A DNA stretch of 64,000 nucleotides, from assembly GCF_012034205.1 (NCBI RefSeq), contig NZ_JAATEM010000020.1, forward strand, positions 62,001-126,000, in the 5' to 3' direction. Positions 55,200 through 63,661 of this stretch are shown piece by piece (the stretch's first letter is position 1; each line of letters begins with the position of its first letter). Origin of the DNA: Streptomyces composti (GTDB taxonomy: Bacteria > Actinomycetota > Actinomycetes > Streptomycetales > Streptomycetaceae). Made by a program: the position numbers and the translations under genes. The notes under the pieces are model-generated. The model was given only the letters and a program-made list of their open reading frames with translations, did no database searches and was not told the origin of the DNA.

Positions 55200-56243
55200 A
55201 TGAACCACGTCGCCCGCCCCGAGCGCTACGACGGCCCCATGCGCTACCGCCGGACCGGCCGCTCGGGACTCGACCTGCCCCTGCTGTCCCTCGGCTACTG
55301 GCACAACTTCGGCGACGACCGGCCGTTCGAGACGCAGCGCGAGATCGCCCTGCGCGCGTTCGACCTCGGCATCACCCACCACGACCTGGCCAACAACTAC
55401 GGCCCGCCCTACGGCGCCGCGGAGATCAACTTCGGCCGTCTGATGAAGCAGGACCTGGCCCCCTACCGCGACGAGCTGGTGATCTCCACCAAGGCGGGCT
55501 GGGACATGTGGCCCGGCCCCTACGGCCAGGGCGGCGGCTCCCGCAAGTACCTGCTGGCCTCGCTGGACCAGTCCCTGAAGCGGATGGGACTGGAGTACGT
55601 CGACATCTTCTACTCGCACCGCCTGGACGCCACCACGCCCCTGGAGGAGACCATGGGCGCGCTGGACACGGCCGTCCGCCAGGGCAAGGCGCTGTACGTG
55701 GGCATCTCCTCCTACGACGCCGAGCGCACCCGTGAGGCCGCGGCGATCCTGCGCGACCTGGGCACACCGCTGCTGATCCACCAGCCGTCGTACAACATGC
55801 TGAACCGCTGGATCGAGACCGAGGGCCTGCTCGACGTCGCCCAGGAGGAGGGCTTCGGCGTCATCGGCTTCACCGCGCTCGCCCAGGGCCTGCTGACCGA
55901 CCGCTACCTGGAGGGCATCCCGCAGGACTCGCGGGCGGCGCAGGGCAAGTCGCTCGACCCGGGGTGGCTCACCGAGGACATGCGGCAGCGGCTGCGCGCC
56001 CTGAACGACATCGCGGCCCGGCGCGGGCAGAGCCTGGCGCAGATGGCGCTGGCCTGGGCGCTCCGCGACCCGCGGGTCACCTCGCTGGTGATCGGCGCCT
56101 CGCGCACCGAGCAGCTGGAGCAGAACGTGGCCGCGCTGGAGAACCTCGACTTCACCGCCGAGGAGCTGGCCGAGATCGACAAGTACGCCACCGACGGCGG
56201 CGTCGACCTGTGGCGCGAGGCCCGCCTGGGCACCCTGGGCTGA
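55200..56243 (+). CDS. Aldo/keto reductase (YghZ/L-glyceraldehyde-3-phosphate reductase type)
   Basis: A 347-aa NADPH-dependent oxidoreductase with a TIM-barrel AKR fold. It shows RRTGRSGLDLPLLSLGYWHN, HHDLANNYGPPYGAAEINFG (catalytic Asp/Tyr region), VISTKAGWDMWPGPYGQGGG (Lys), YVDIFYSHRLDATTPLEETM (His), and a C-terminal LAWALRDPRVTSLVIGASRT (cofactor phosphate). The YGPPYG and WDMWPGPYG texts fit the YghZ group. The ATG at 55200 has GGAGA upstream. Monocistronic, divergent from snapalysin. Confidence 0.92.
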   Translation: MNHVARPERYDGPMRYRRTGRSGLDLPLLSLGYWHNFGDDRPFETQREIALRAFDLGITHHDLANNYGPPYGAAEINFGRLMKQDLAPYRDELVISTKAGWDMWPGPYGQGGGSRKYLLASLDQSLKRMGLEYVDIFYSHRLDATTPLEETMGALDTAVRQGKALYVGISSYDAERTREAAAILRDLGTPLLIHQPSYNMLNRWIETEGLLDVAQEEGFGVIGFTALAQGLLTDRYLEGIPQDSRAAQGKSLDPGWLTEDMRQRLRALNDIAARRGQSLAQMALAWALRDPRVTSLVIGASRTEQLEQNVAALENLDFTAEELAEIDKYATDGGVDLWREARLGTLG

Positions 56244-56341
56244 CGCGTGCGGGACGTGCCGCGGCCCGGCCCGCACGGTGTGTGCGGCGCGCCGGCCCGG
56301 GCGGGTGTGCGCCCGGGCGGACGGGGAACACGGATCGTCCC

Positions 56342-56821
56342 ATGCAGACATTCCTGCCGTATCCCGGTTTCGCCGAGTCGGCGCTGGTCCTCGACCGGCG
56401 CCGGCTCGGCAAGCAGCGCGTCGAGGCGATCCAGGTGCTGCGCGGCCTGATCGTGCCCGGCTACGGCTGGCGCCGCCATCCGGCGGTGCGCATGTGGACC
56501 GGATACGAGGAGGCCCTGGTGCGCTACGGGCTCGAGGTCTGCCGCATCTGGCGCGAGCAGGGACACCAGGACAGCTGCGCGGCCACGCTGGTCGCCGACC
56601 TCGCCGCGGCCCGGCCCGGCATCCGGGTGCGTGACCAGCGGGAGCTGGCGCGGGCCGGTGAGCTGCCGCCGTGGCTGGGGGACGAGTCCTTCCACCGCAG
56701 TCACCGCTCGGCCCTGCTCCGCAAGGACCCGGACACCTACGCCGGGCACTTTCCGGACGTGCCGGACGACCTGCCCTACGTCTGGCCGGCCTCCGACCGC
56801 GATCCCGAAGTCGTGCCCTGA
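56342..56821 (+). CDS. Pyrimidine dimer DNA glycosylase-like (MSMEG_6728 family)
   Basis: A 159-aa protein starting MQTFLPYPGFAESALVLDRR and RLGKQRVEAIQVLRGLIVPG. Then come YGWRRHPAVRMWTGYEEALV, YGLEVCRIWREQGHQDSC, LPPWLGDESFHRSHRSALLR and KDPDTYAGHFPDVPDDLPYV. This matches the Pyr_excise/MSMEG_6728 family, related to T4 endonuclease V-type glycosylases. Whether it truly cuts pyrimidine dimers has not been shown widely for the family. Start ATG at 56342, since the conserved segment begins there. Confidence 0.88.
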   Translation: MQTFLPYPGFAESALVLDRRRLGKQRVEAIQVLRGLIVPGYGWRRHPAVRMWTGYEEALVRYGLEVCRIWREQGHQDSCAATLVADLAAARPGIRVRDQRELARAGELPPWLGDESFHRSHRSALLRKDPDTYAGHFPDVPDDLPYVWPASDRDPEVVP

Positions 56822-56886
56822 CCCCGCACGCCCGGTGACGGGCCGCGCACGGGGTGCCGCGCAGGGCGACACCCCGGCCACGGGTC

Positions 56887-56927
56887 GGCGGGTCAGCGGG
56901 TCAGCGGGTCAGCGGGTCAGCGGGCGG
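56887..56927 (-). repeat. Four-copy octamer repeat across the stop codon of the ABC substrate-binding gene
   Basis: Four tandem copies of CCCGCTGA (minus strand). Because the period is 8, the TGA triplets fall in all three frames, so they terminate every frame at the end of the gene. Confidence 0.85.
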
Positions 56928-58203
56928 ACAGATACTCCTGCACGCCCGGTGCGGCGTGCGCGTCCTCCGCGTTCACCACGGCGCCCACCGCCTTGGCGTC
57001 CGGCTTGAGGACGTACGTCTCGACGCTCGCCGGGCGGTCGACGTCCGAGAAGTCCTGCGGGGTGCCGAGCCCGGTGTCCGCGTTCTTCTGCGAGCGGTGC
57101 GCCTTCACCACGTCCTCGCGGCTCAGTCCGCCCTGCTTGCAGGCCTTCTCCAGGTCGGCGCCCATCAGCTGCGCCGCGTTGTAGCCGGAGAGCACGCCGG
57201 AGTCGACGGGCGAGTCCGGGTACCTCTTCCGGTACTCCTTCACCATCCGCTGCACCCCGGGCAGGTCGGAGCTGACCGCGGGTGCGGCGCTCACGATGTG
57301 CAGCAGCTTCGCCAGCGCGGGCGCGGCGGGCGTCTTCATCAGCTGGGGCGCGAAGCCGGGGGCGCTGCTGACGACGGGGACCCGCAGGCCGCGGGAGGCG
57401 GCGACACCGACCAGGGAGGCGGTCTGGGCGGGTCCGGCGCTGATCAGGACGGCCTTGACTCCCTCCTTGCGCAGCGCGGAGACCTGCGCGGACAGGTCGG
57501 TGTCGGTGGCCTGGATCTTCTGGCCCACCACCGTCAGGCCGGCCTTCTTCGCCGCCCAGGTGGAGCCCTCCAAGGCGTTGGCGCCGTAGTCGCCCTCGAA
57601 GTAGACGTGCCCGATCCTGTCGCCCTTCTTCAGCCCCTTGGTGCGGGTGAGGAAGTCGACGGCGGCGATCATGTCGATGTCGTAGGTGGTGCCGATCACC
57701 TGCACGGAGTCCTTGCCGAGCAGGGAGGCGGCCCAGGCCTGCGGGAAGGTGAGCACCTTGTCGCGCTCGATGTCGTCGAGCAGCGCGGACACCACGGGGG
57801 AACCGATGACCTGCGGCATGGCGACGATGTCCGCGGAGATGTCGGCGTAGGCGGTGACCGCCTTCTGCACGTCGTAGCCGTGGTCCTTGACGACGATCTC
57901 GATCTTCCGGTCGCAGATGCCGCCCTTGGCGTTGACCTCGTCGGCCCACATCTGCTGGGCCTGCACGATGGACTTGCCGAGGGTGGCGTAGGGGCCGGTG
58001 AGGTCGGTGAGGGCGCCCAGCCTGATGGTGTCGGCGCTGACGCCGGGCCCGGTGCGGACGCCGTCGGCGGCGTCGCCGCCCTGGTCACCGCCGTCGGCCT
58101 TGGAGCTGCATCCGCAGACCGCGAGCAGCAGGGCGAGGGCGCCGGCGAGGACGGTTCCCGAGGTGCGGCGCCGGGTGCGGGGCCTGGGGGTCGTGGTGTT
58201 CAC
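56917..58203 (-). CDS. livK: ABC transporter substrate-binding lipoprotein (branched-chain amino acid type)
   Basis: A 428-aa periplasmic-type binding lipoprotein, last gene of the liv-like operon. Lipobox AVCGC (Cys about residue 32). Peripla_BP_6 domain: IRLGALTDLTGPYATLGKSI, WADEVNAKGGICDRKIEIVV, TTYDIDMIAAVDFL, IGHVYFEGDYGANALEGSTW, VVSSAPGFAPQLMK. These recall LivK and urea/amide-binding homologues; the ligand is not predictable. GTG start overlaps the livM stop (GTGA). Having the binding-protein gene at the end of the operon is less usual. Confidence 0.9.
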   Translation of the reverse strand: MNTTTPRPRTRRRTSGTVLAGALALLLAVCGCSSKADGGDQGGDAADGVRTGPGVSADTIRLGALTDLTGPYATLGKSIVQAQQMWADEVNAKGGICDRKIEIVVKDHGYDVQKAVTAYADISADIVAMPQVIGSPVVSALLDDIERDKVLTFPQAWAASLLGKDSVQVIGTTYDIDMIAAVDFLTRTKGLKKGDRIGHVYFEGDYGANALEGSTWAAKKAGLTVVGQKIQATDTDLSAQVSALRKEGVKAVLISAGPAQTASLVGVAASRGLRVPVVSSAPGFAPQLMKTPAAPALAKLLHIVSAAPAVSSDLPGVQRMVKEYRKRYPDSPVDSGVLSGYNAAQLMGADLEKACKQGGLSREDVVKAHRSQKNADTGLGTPQDFSDVDRPASVETYVLKPDAKAVGAVVNAEDAHAAPGVQEYLSAR

Positions 58204-59387
58204 GGGGTGTGCTCCTTGGATCGTGGGGCAGCTGCGGCCGGCTCGGCCGGGGAGAACGGGGAGGCGGACGAGGGGGCAGAGGTGGCGGATGCGGAGGCCG
58301 CGGGGTTCCGACCGCCGGACGGGGTCCTGCGGCGTGCCAGGCGGGCGCGGGCCCGGCGGGCCAGTCCGTGCAGACCGTCGGGGGCGTACAGCAGGACGAG
58401 GACGATCGCGGCGCCGTAGAGGTAGCGGGCGGCCTCGGTGGGGCCGAGGGAGCCCTCGGCCGAGCCGGGGGCGGTCACCAGGGGCAGCTGGTCGGCGTAC
58501 CGGGTCATCAGCAGCGGAAGCGCGGTGACGAACACGGCGCCCGCGGTGGCTCCGGCGACCGAGCCGAGCCCGCCGATGACGATCATGGCGAGGTAGTCGA
58601 TGGACAGGGCGAGCGAGAAGTAGTCGGGCACCACCCGGCGGAAGGCGAGCGCCAGGAGCACGCCCGCGAGACCGGCGTACATGGAGGACACCACGAAGGC
58701 CGCCGCGCGGTGGCGGGCGACGTCCACGCCCATCACCGCGGCCGCGGTCTCACTGTCCCGCAGGGCGGCGAGCGCGCGTCCCGGACGCCCGCGCAGCAGG
58801 CCCCCGGCGGTGAACCAGGTGAACGCGAACAGCGCCAGGCCCAGGTACCACAGGCGTTCCTCGGCGCCGAACGGCACGCCCAGCACGACGAGTTCCGGAT
58901 CCGAGGCGGCGAAGGTGAACCCGCCGAGGGTGAGCGGCGGCACCGAACGGCCGTTGAAGCCGCCGGTGACCGAGTCCCAGGTGAGCAGCACATGGTGGCC
59001 GAGGAACACCAGGGCGAGCGTGGCGATGCCCAGGTAGATGCCCTTGACCCGGCCGGCGACGGGACTGAACAGCCCTCCCGCCGCCCCGGCGAGCAGTACC
59101 GCGCAGCAGGCGGCGAGGGCCGGCGGCAGTCCGGGTCCGGGGTCGGACGCCAGGTAGGAGTAGCCGTAGGCGCCGATGGCGAGGAAGAAGGCATGGCCGA
59201 GGGAGAGCTGGCCGGCGGTGCCGCTGAGCAGGGAGAGCCCGACGGCGCCGATCGCCGCGGCCATGGAGAACAGGCCGATGCGCAGCCAGAAGGCGTCCAG
59301 GTAGAAGGGCGGCAGGCACAGCAGGACGGCGAGCAGCAGCGTCCGCGCGGGGCGGCCCCGGAGCAGGCCGAGGAGACGTTCAGACAC
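58200..59387 (-). CDS. livM: ABC transporter permease LivM-like
   Basis: A 395-aa membrane permease of the branched-chain amino acid type. Helices include LLLAVLLCLPPFYLDAFWLR, GAVGLSLLSGTAGQLSLGHA with FFLAIGAYGYSY (the LivM signature GQLSLGHAFF), ALVFLGHHVLLTWD, and IVIGGLGSVAGATAGAVFVT. The C-terminal tail is Ala/Arg-rich. The GTG at 59387 lies inside the livH 3' end (8-nt overlap), so it is co-translated. Confidence 0.93.
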   Translation of the reverse strand: MSERLLGLLRGRPARTLLLAVLLCLPPFYLDAFWLRIGLFSMAAAIGAVGLSLLSGTAGQLSLGHAFFLAIGAYGYSYLASDPGPGLPPALAACCAVLLAGAAGGLFSPVAGRVKGIYLGIATLALVFLGHHVLLTWDSVTGGFNGRSVPPLTLGGFTFAASDPELVVLGVPFGAEERLWYLGLALFAFTWFTAGGLLRGRPGRALAALRDSETAAAVMGVDVARHRAAAFVVSSMYAGLAGVLLALAFRRVVPDYFSLALSIDYLAMIVIGGLGSVAGATAGAVFVTALPLLMTRYADQLPLVTAPGSAEGSLGPTEAARYLYGAAIVLVLLYAPDGLHGLARRARARLARRRTPSGGRNPAASASATSAPSSASPFSPAEPAAAAPRSKEHTP

Positions 59388-60276
59388 GGGCCGCTCCCTT
59401 CGCGCCGAACAGCCCGGTGGGCCGCACCAGGAGCACGAGCAGCATCACCGCGTAGGGGGCGACCTCGCCGAAGCCGTCGCCGAGGACGTGCAGGTCGGAC
59501 TCGTAGCCGACGACCAGCGCCTCGGTCAGCCCGATGAGCAGGCTGCCGGCCAGGGCGCCGACCGGGGAGGCGAGTCCGCCGAGGATCGCGGCGGGGAAGG
59601 CGTGCAGGGCGATCTGGCCGGTGGTGCGTTCCAGGCCGGGCGCCGGGAACGCGGCGAGGAACACCGCGGCGAGCGCGGCGAGCCCGCCGGCCAGGCACCA
59701 GGCCAGGGCGCGCACCCGGCGCAGCCTGACCCCCATCAGCGCCGCGGCCTCCAGGTCCTCGGCCGCCGCGCGCAGGGACAGTCCCCACGGCGTGAACCGG
59801 AACAGGGCGAACACGGCGGCGATGACCACGGTGGACACCGCGATCGCGGCGAGCCGGCTGTCGGCGACGGTGACCGGGCCGAGTTCGGTGACCGCGTCGC
59901 CCCACGGGTCGCCCAGGCTCAGCAGGTCGCCGCCGATCCGGCGGGCCAGGTCGGTGAAGATCAGGATGTCGATGCCGATGGTGGCGATGGTCTGGATGTG
60001 GGCGGCCTGCTCGTCCTGTCCGGCGCGCTGCAGCAGGAACCGGTCGAGGGCGCCGGCGAGCGCGGCCGTGGACAGGACGGCCAGGGCGAGCGCGCCGGCG
60101 AAGCCCAGGTCGTCGTGGAGCACGGCGATGAGGTAGCCGCCGAGCAGCAGGACGGACCCGTGGGCGAAGTTGAGGACGCCGGAGGCCTTGAACATGACCA
60201 CGAAGCCGAGGGCGACCAGTGCGTAGACCGCGCCCAGGGCGAGGCCGTTGAGGACGTTGTCCAGGAAGCCGGTCAT
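59380..60276 (-). CDS. livH: ABC transporter permease LivH-like
   Basis: A 298-aa permease with about 8 helices. Signature LNGLALGAVYALVALGFVVM, FKASGVLNFAHGSVLLLGGY, FPAAILGGLASPVGALAGSL and LLIGLTEALV are LivH-type. Pairs with LivM. The ATG overlaps the livG stop (ATGA). The operon order F-G-H-M-K has overlaps of 4-8 nt at every junction. Confidence 0.94.
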   Translation of the reverse strand: MTGFLDNVLNGLALGAVYALVALGFVVMFKASGVLNFAHGSVLLLGGYLIAVLHDDLGFAGALALAVLSTAALAGALDRFLLQRAGQDEQAAHIQTIATIGIDILIFTDLARRIGGDLLSLGDPWGDAVTELGPVTVADSRLAAIAVSTVVIAAVFALFRFTPWGLSLRAAAEDLEAAALMGVRLRRVRALAWCLAGGLAALAAVFLAAFPAPGLERTTGQIALHAFPAAILGGLASPVGALAGSLLIGLTEALVVGYESDLHVLGDGFGEVAPYAVMLLVLLVRPTGLFGAKGAARV

Positions 60277-61076
60277 GCCGCGCCCTCCTCTTCGGTTCCG
60301 GTGCCGAGGTAGGCGCGCAGCACCTGCGGGTCGCGGCGCACCTCGTCGGGTGTGCCGTGGGCGATGGTGCGGCCGAAGTCCAGGACGGTGACCTCGTCGG
60401 CGAGCCGCATCACCAGACCCATGTCGTGCTCCACCAGGACGATGCTCAGGCCGAGTTCGGCGCGCAGGGTGCCGATGACGGCGGCGGTGCGGGCGCGTTC
60501 GGCGGCGTTCATCCCGGCGACGGGTTCGTCGAGCAGCAGCACACGGGGCTCCAGGCAGAGCGCGCGGGCCAGTTCCACGCGTTTGCGGTCGCCGTACGAC
60601 AGCAGGTGGACGGGGCTGTCGAAGTGCGGCCCGAGGCCCGTGAGTTCGGCGATCTCGCGGGCCCTCGCCAGGTGTGCGCGCTGTTCTCGCACGGCGCCCG
60701 GCAGCCGCAGGGCGCTGGCGGCGAAGCCGGCCCGGGACCTGGCGTGGCGGCCGAGCATCAGGTTGTCGGCGACCGTGCCGTGGGTGGTGACGATGTTCTG
60801 GAAGGTCCGGGCCACGCCGAGCGCGGCGATGCGGTGCGGGGCGAGCCGGGTCAGGTCCCGCTCGCCGAGCGTCACCGTGCCGGAGGCGGGGCGCGTGAGG
60901 CCGGAGAGCACGTTGAAGCAGGTCGACTTCCCGGCTCCATTGGGTCCGATGACGGCGTGCAGCGAGCCGGGTGCGACGGTGAAGGAGACGGCGTCGAGGG
61001 CGGTGAGCCCGGCGAACCGCACGGTGACGTCCCGGACCTGCAGCACCGGCGGGGCTTTGCGGGTGCGGTCGTTCAC
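60273..61076 (-). CDS. livG: ABC transporter ATP-binding protein LivG-like
   Basis: A 267-aa ATPase: Walker A GPNGAGKST, Q-loop TFQNIVTTHGTVADN, signature LSYGDRKRVELARAL (LSYG, characteristic of LivG in place of LSGG), Walker B VLLLDEPVAGMN, H-loop VEHDM. GTG at 61076 overlaps the livF stop (GTGA). The VLSGLTRPASGTVTLGERDL text is also LivG-like. Confidence 0.95.
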   Translation of the reverse strand: MNDRTRKAPPVLQVRDVTVRFAGLTALDAVSFTVAPGSLHAVIGPNGAGKSTCFNVLSGLTRPASGTVTLGERDLTRLAPHRIAALGVARTFQNIVTTHGTVADNLMLGRHARSRAGFAASALRLPGAVREQRAHLARAREIAELTGLGPHFDSPVHLLSYGDRKRVELARALCLEPRVLLLDEPVAGMNAAERARTAAVIGTLRAELGLSIVLVEHDMGLVMRLADEVTVLDFGRTIAHGTPDEVRRDPQVLRAYLGTGTEEEGAA

Positions 61077-61858
61077 GCGGCCCCCTGGTCGTCCTCGGCC
61101 GTCTCCCCCAGGTAGAGGCGGCGTACGGCGTCGGTGCGGGCGAGTTCGGCCGCGGGTCCGGACAGGCGCACCTCGCCGACCTCGAGGACGTGTGCCTGGT
61201 CGGCGAGGGAGAGCGCCATGCCGGCGTTCTGCTCGACCAGCAGGACGCCGGTGCCCTGGGCGTTGATCTCCCGGATCACCTCGGCGATCCGGTGCACCAT
61301 CTGCGGTGCCAGGCCGAGTGACGGCTCGTCCAGGAGCAGCAGCCGGGGTGCGGCCATCAGGGCGCGGCCGATGGCAAGCATCTGCTGCTCTCCGCCGGAG
61401 AGCAGACCGGCCGCCTGGTGGGTGCGTTCGGCGAGCCGGGGGAACAGGCTGAAGACCCGCTCCCGCGCCTGCCGTGCCTCGGCGCGTCCTCGCCTGGCCA
61501 GGCCGAGCCCGCCGCTGCGGAGGTTCTCCTCGACGCTGAGCCCGGGGAACACCCGCCGCCCTTCCGGGACCTGGACGACTCCGGCGCGCACCGCGGCGAC
61601 GGGGTCCTTGCCGTCCAGCACGGTGTCTCCGTAGCGGATGCGGCCCGCGGTGACCGCGCCGCGGTGCAGGCGCAGTGTCCCGGAGACGGCGCGCAGCAGG
61701 GTGGTCTTGCCGGCCCCGTTGGCGCCGAGCAGGGCCACCACGGATCCGGGTGGCACGGTCAGGGACACGGACCGCAGGGCGGACACGGCGCGCCCGTAGG
61801 TCACATCGACGTCCTCGATGTGCAGGGCGGACGGCTCGTCCGGTGGTGCTTCGGGCAT
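61073..61858 (-). CDS. livF: ABC transporter ATP-binding protein LivF-like
   Basis: A 261-aa ATPase, first gene of the operon. Walker A GANGAGKTT, Q-loop QVPEGRRVFPGLSVEENL (the LivF PEGRRVFP text), signature LSGGEQQMLAIGRAL, Walker B LLLLDEPSLGLAP, H-loop LVEQN. The ATG at 61858 has GAGGAG 5 nt upstream; a GTG directly before it is the alternative. Preceded by 412 nt of intergenic sequence with repeats and then pucR. Confidence 0.95.
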   Translation of the reverse strand: MPEAPPDEPSALHIEDVDVTYGRAVSALRSVSLTVPPGSVVALLGANGAGKTTLLRAVSGTLRLHRGAVTAGRIRYGDTVLDGKDPVAAVRAGVVQVPEGRRVFPGLSVEENLRSGGLGLARRGRAEARQARERVFSLFPRLAERTHQAAGLLSGGEQQMLAIGRALMAAPRLLLLDEPSLGLAPQMVHRIAEVIREINAQGTGVLLVEQNAGMALSLADQAHVLEVGEVRLSGPAAELARTDAVRRLYLGETAEDDQGAA

Positions 61859-62270
61859 CACGGCTCCTCGGGGCCGTGCCGCACGACGGCACGACTTCGG
61901 GGGTGAGTTCGGTGGGAGGGCAGCTCACGACAGCACGCGGCCACCGGTCCGGTACACCCGGCGGTCCCGGCTCGCTGCGCCCGACCAACGCCGGGGTGCG
62001 GGGGTTGTGCGGCTGCCCAGGCGGGCGGAGCGGCGCATTCCGCGAACGGGGCGTCCCGGGCGGCCGCGCAGGGGGCTGTTGACGGTCCGGTTCAGCGGCG
62101 GGCCGGGAACGACACGCAGGAACCGGGGACGGGCCGGGGAACGACACGCAGGAGCCGGAGACGGGCCGGGGAACCAGTCGCAGGGGCCGGGTTCGGGGCG
62201 CAGGAACCGGGGACGGGCCGGGGTCCGAGGCGCACGGCCGGAGTCCGGCCGGGTCGCGTGGCGCCCGGGG
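61859..62270. other. Intergenic region upstream of the liv-type operon
   Basis: 412 bases without a credible gene. The distal part holds the 32-bp repeats listed separately. The proximal 200 bases should contain the operon promoter, but I cannot pick it with confidence. Confidence 0.45.
62098..62245. repeat. Imperfect 32-bp tandem repeats between pucR and livF
   Basis: The motif GGGCCGGGGAACGACACGCA recurs with a 32-nt period (CGCAGG at 62115, 62147, 62179), then with a 20-nt step at 62199 and another 32-nt step at 62231 (degenerate). No unique spacers separate the copies, so it is not a CRISPR array. Possible regulator sites or simple slippage. Confidence 0.75.
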
Positions 62271-63521
62271 TCAGGGGCGCAGAAGGCCCCGGGCCGTCAG
62301 GGCGAGGCTCACCTCGACGAGGTCGGACGGGCGGGACAGGGAGCGGCCCGTCAGCTGTTCGTAGCGGCGCAGCCGGTTGAGCACGGTGTTGCGGTGGCAG
62401 TACAGGCGGCGGCTCGCCCGCTGGGCCGAACCGTCGCAGGCGAGCCAGGTGGCCAGGGTGTCCAGCAGCACCTCCGCGTCGGACGGTTCCAGTCCGGCGA
62501 GCGGGCCGAGAAGGCGGTCGGCGAGGGCGGTGCCCAGTTCCGGGGCGGTGACCACCAGCGCGGCGGGCAGATGCTCGGTCAGCCGGATCACCCCTCCCTG
62601 CTCCGGGCACAGCGCCAGCGCGGTGTCCGCCAGCCGGCGCGCCTCACCGACCGCGGCCAGTCCCTCGACGGCGCTGCTGACCCCCACCCGCGCACCGGGC
62701 CCCCGCTCCTGCTCCGGGGCGAGCCGCGGCTCCCGGCCCTCCTCGACGAGCACGATGCCGTAGTCCGCGTCCACGCCCGGGTGCCAGTGCGCGCGCACAT
62801 CCGGTTCGGCCAGCAGTTGTGCGCCGGCACCACCGGCGACGGCCACGACCACGTAGCGGCCCTGCTCGGGCAGCCCCAGCGCCTGCGCCGCCTCCGGCAG
62901 GTCGGCGATCCGGCTGGTGCCGTCCAGCAGTGCCCCGGCCAGCAGCCGCACTCTGTTCTCCCGTTTCCAGGCCAGTTGTCTCTCCGTCTGCCGGTAGGCG
63001 TCCGCCAGGAGGGTGCAGTGGTCGTCGACGAAGTCCCACACGTCGGAGGCGACATGCACCAGCAGCCGCACGTCCTCCGGTGCGGTCCGTGAGGTCTCCT
63101 CGACCAGGCCCTGCCACACCAGCGAGCCGCCGAGCCGGAAGGCGTGCAGCAGCGCGTCCAGCGGCATGCCCTGTTCGGCGCGGGTGGCTCCGATGCGCCA
63201 GGTGCAGCGGCGTGCGGCGTCCCGGGCGCCGCGCGGGTCGAGCAGCGAGGAGACGCTGTGCCGCAGGGAGCGGTGCGCCTCCTGCCAGACGCCGGTGGCG
63301 TCGCACTCCACCGCCGCCCGGTAGGCGGGCTCCTGCTCCTGCAGTGCGGCCACCAGCCGGTCGGTGAGCTGGGGCAGGTCGTTCAGCAGGGCGCGGGCGG
63401 CGCTGTGCAGGACGCGCAGCGCCTCGGCGTCGATGAGCGACCGCATGCGCGAGGTGCGGCGCGCGGGCGCGGGCGTGGCTCCGGGGCGAAGCAGGGTCCG
63501 TGGCCGTACGGCGTGTTGCAT
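62271..63521 (-). CDS. PucR-family (CdaR-type) transcriptional regulator
   Basis: A 416-aa regulator. N-terminal region about residues 25-180 is helical (IDAEALRVLHSAARALLNDL, LLDPRGARDAARRCTWRIGA) and corresponds to an RsbRD-N-like sensor. GGDEF-like CdaR middle part follows (RYVVVAVAGGAGAQLLAEPD). The C-terminal PucR HTH_30 motif is DTLATWLACDGSAQRASRRL with YCHRNTVLNRLRRYEQLTGR. Family members sense purine, amino acid or diacid metabolites. Adjacent to a liv-type transporter, so it is a likely regulator of it; this is inference. GGGGGAG precedes the ATG. Confidence 0.9.
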   Translation of the reverse strand: MQHAVRPRTLLRPGATPAPARRTSRMRSLIDAEALRVLHSAARALLNDLPQLTDRLVAALQEQEPAYRAAVECDATGVWQEAHRSLRHSVSSLLDPRGARDAARRCTWRIGATRAEQGMPLDALLHAFRLGGSLVWQGLVEETSRTAPEDVRLLVHVASDVWDFVDDHCTLLADAYRQTERQLAWKRENRVRLLAGALLDGTSRIADLPEAAQALGLPEQGRYVVVAVAGGAGAQLLAEPDVRAHWHPGVDADYGIVLVEEGREPRLAPEQERGPGARVGVSSAVEGLAAVGEARRLADTALALCPEQGGVIRLTEHLPAALVVTAPELGTALADRLLGPLAGLEPSDAEVLLDTLATWLACDGSAQRASRRLYCHRNTVLNRLRRYEQLTGRSLSRPSDLVEVSLALTARGLLRP

Positions 63522-63661
63522 CGCGCATCTCCCCCAGGGTCGGCTTCCCGGGCGGCGCCCCCGGCGGTCCGCGCTCCGGCTCCTGCCGGTCACGGAGCCC
63601 GTGGGCCGGTCGCCACCTGACTCGTCCTGCCCCGAAGGATGGCATACCGTCCGGTCGGTCC

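Noticed and set aside
62098-62245. CRISPR array candidate
   Set aside because: The repeats are adjacent and imperfect, with no unique spacers of constant length and no cas genes in the window.
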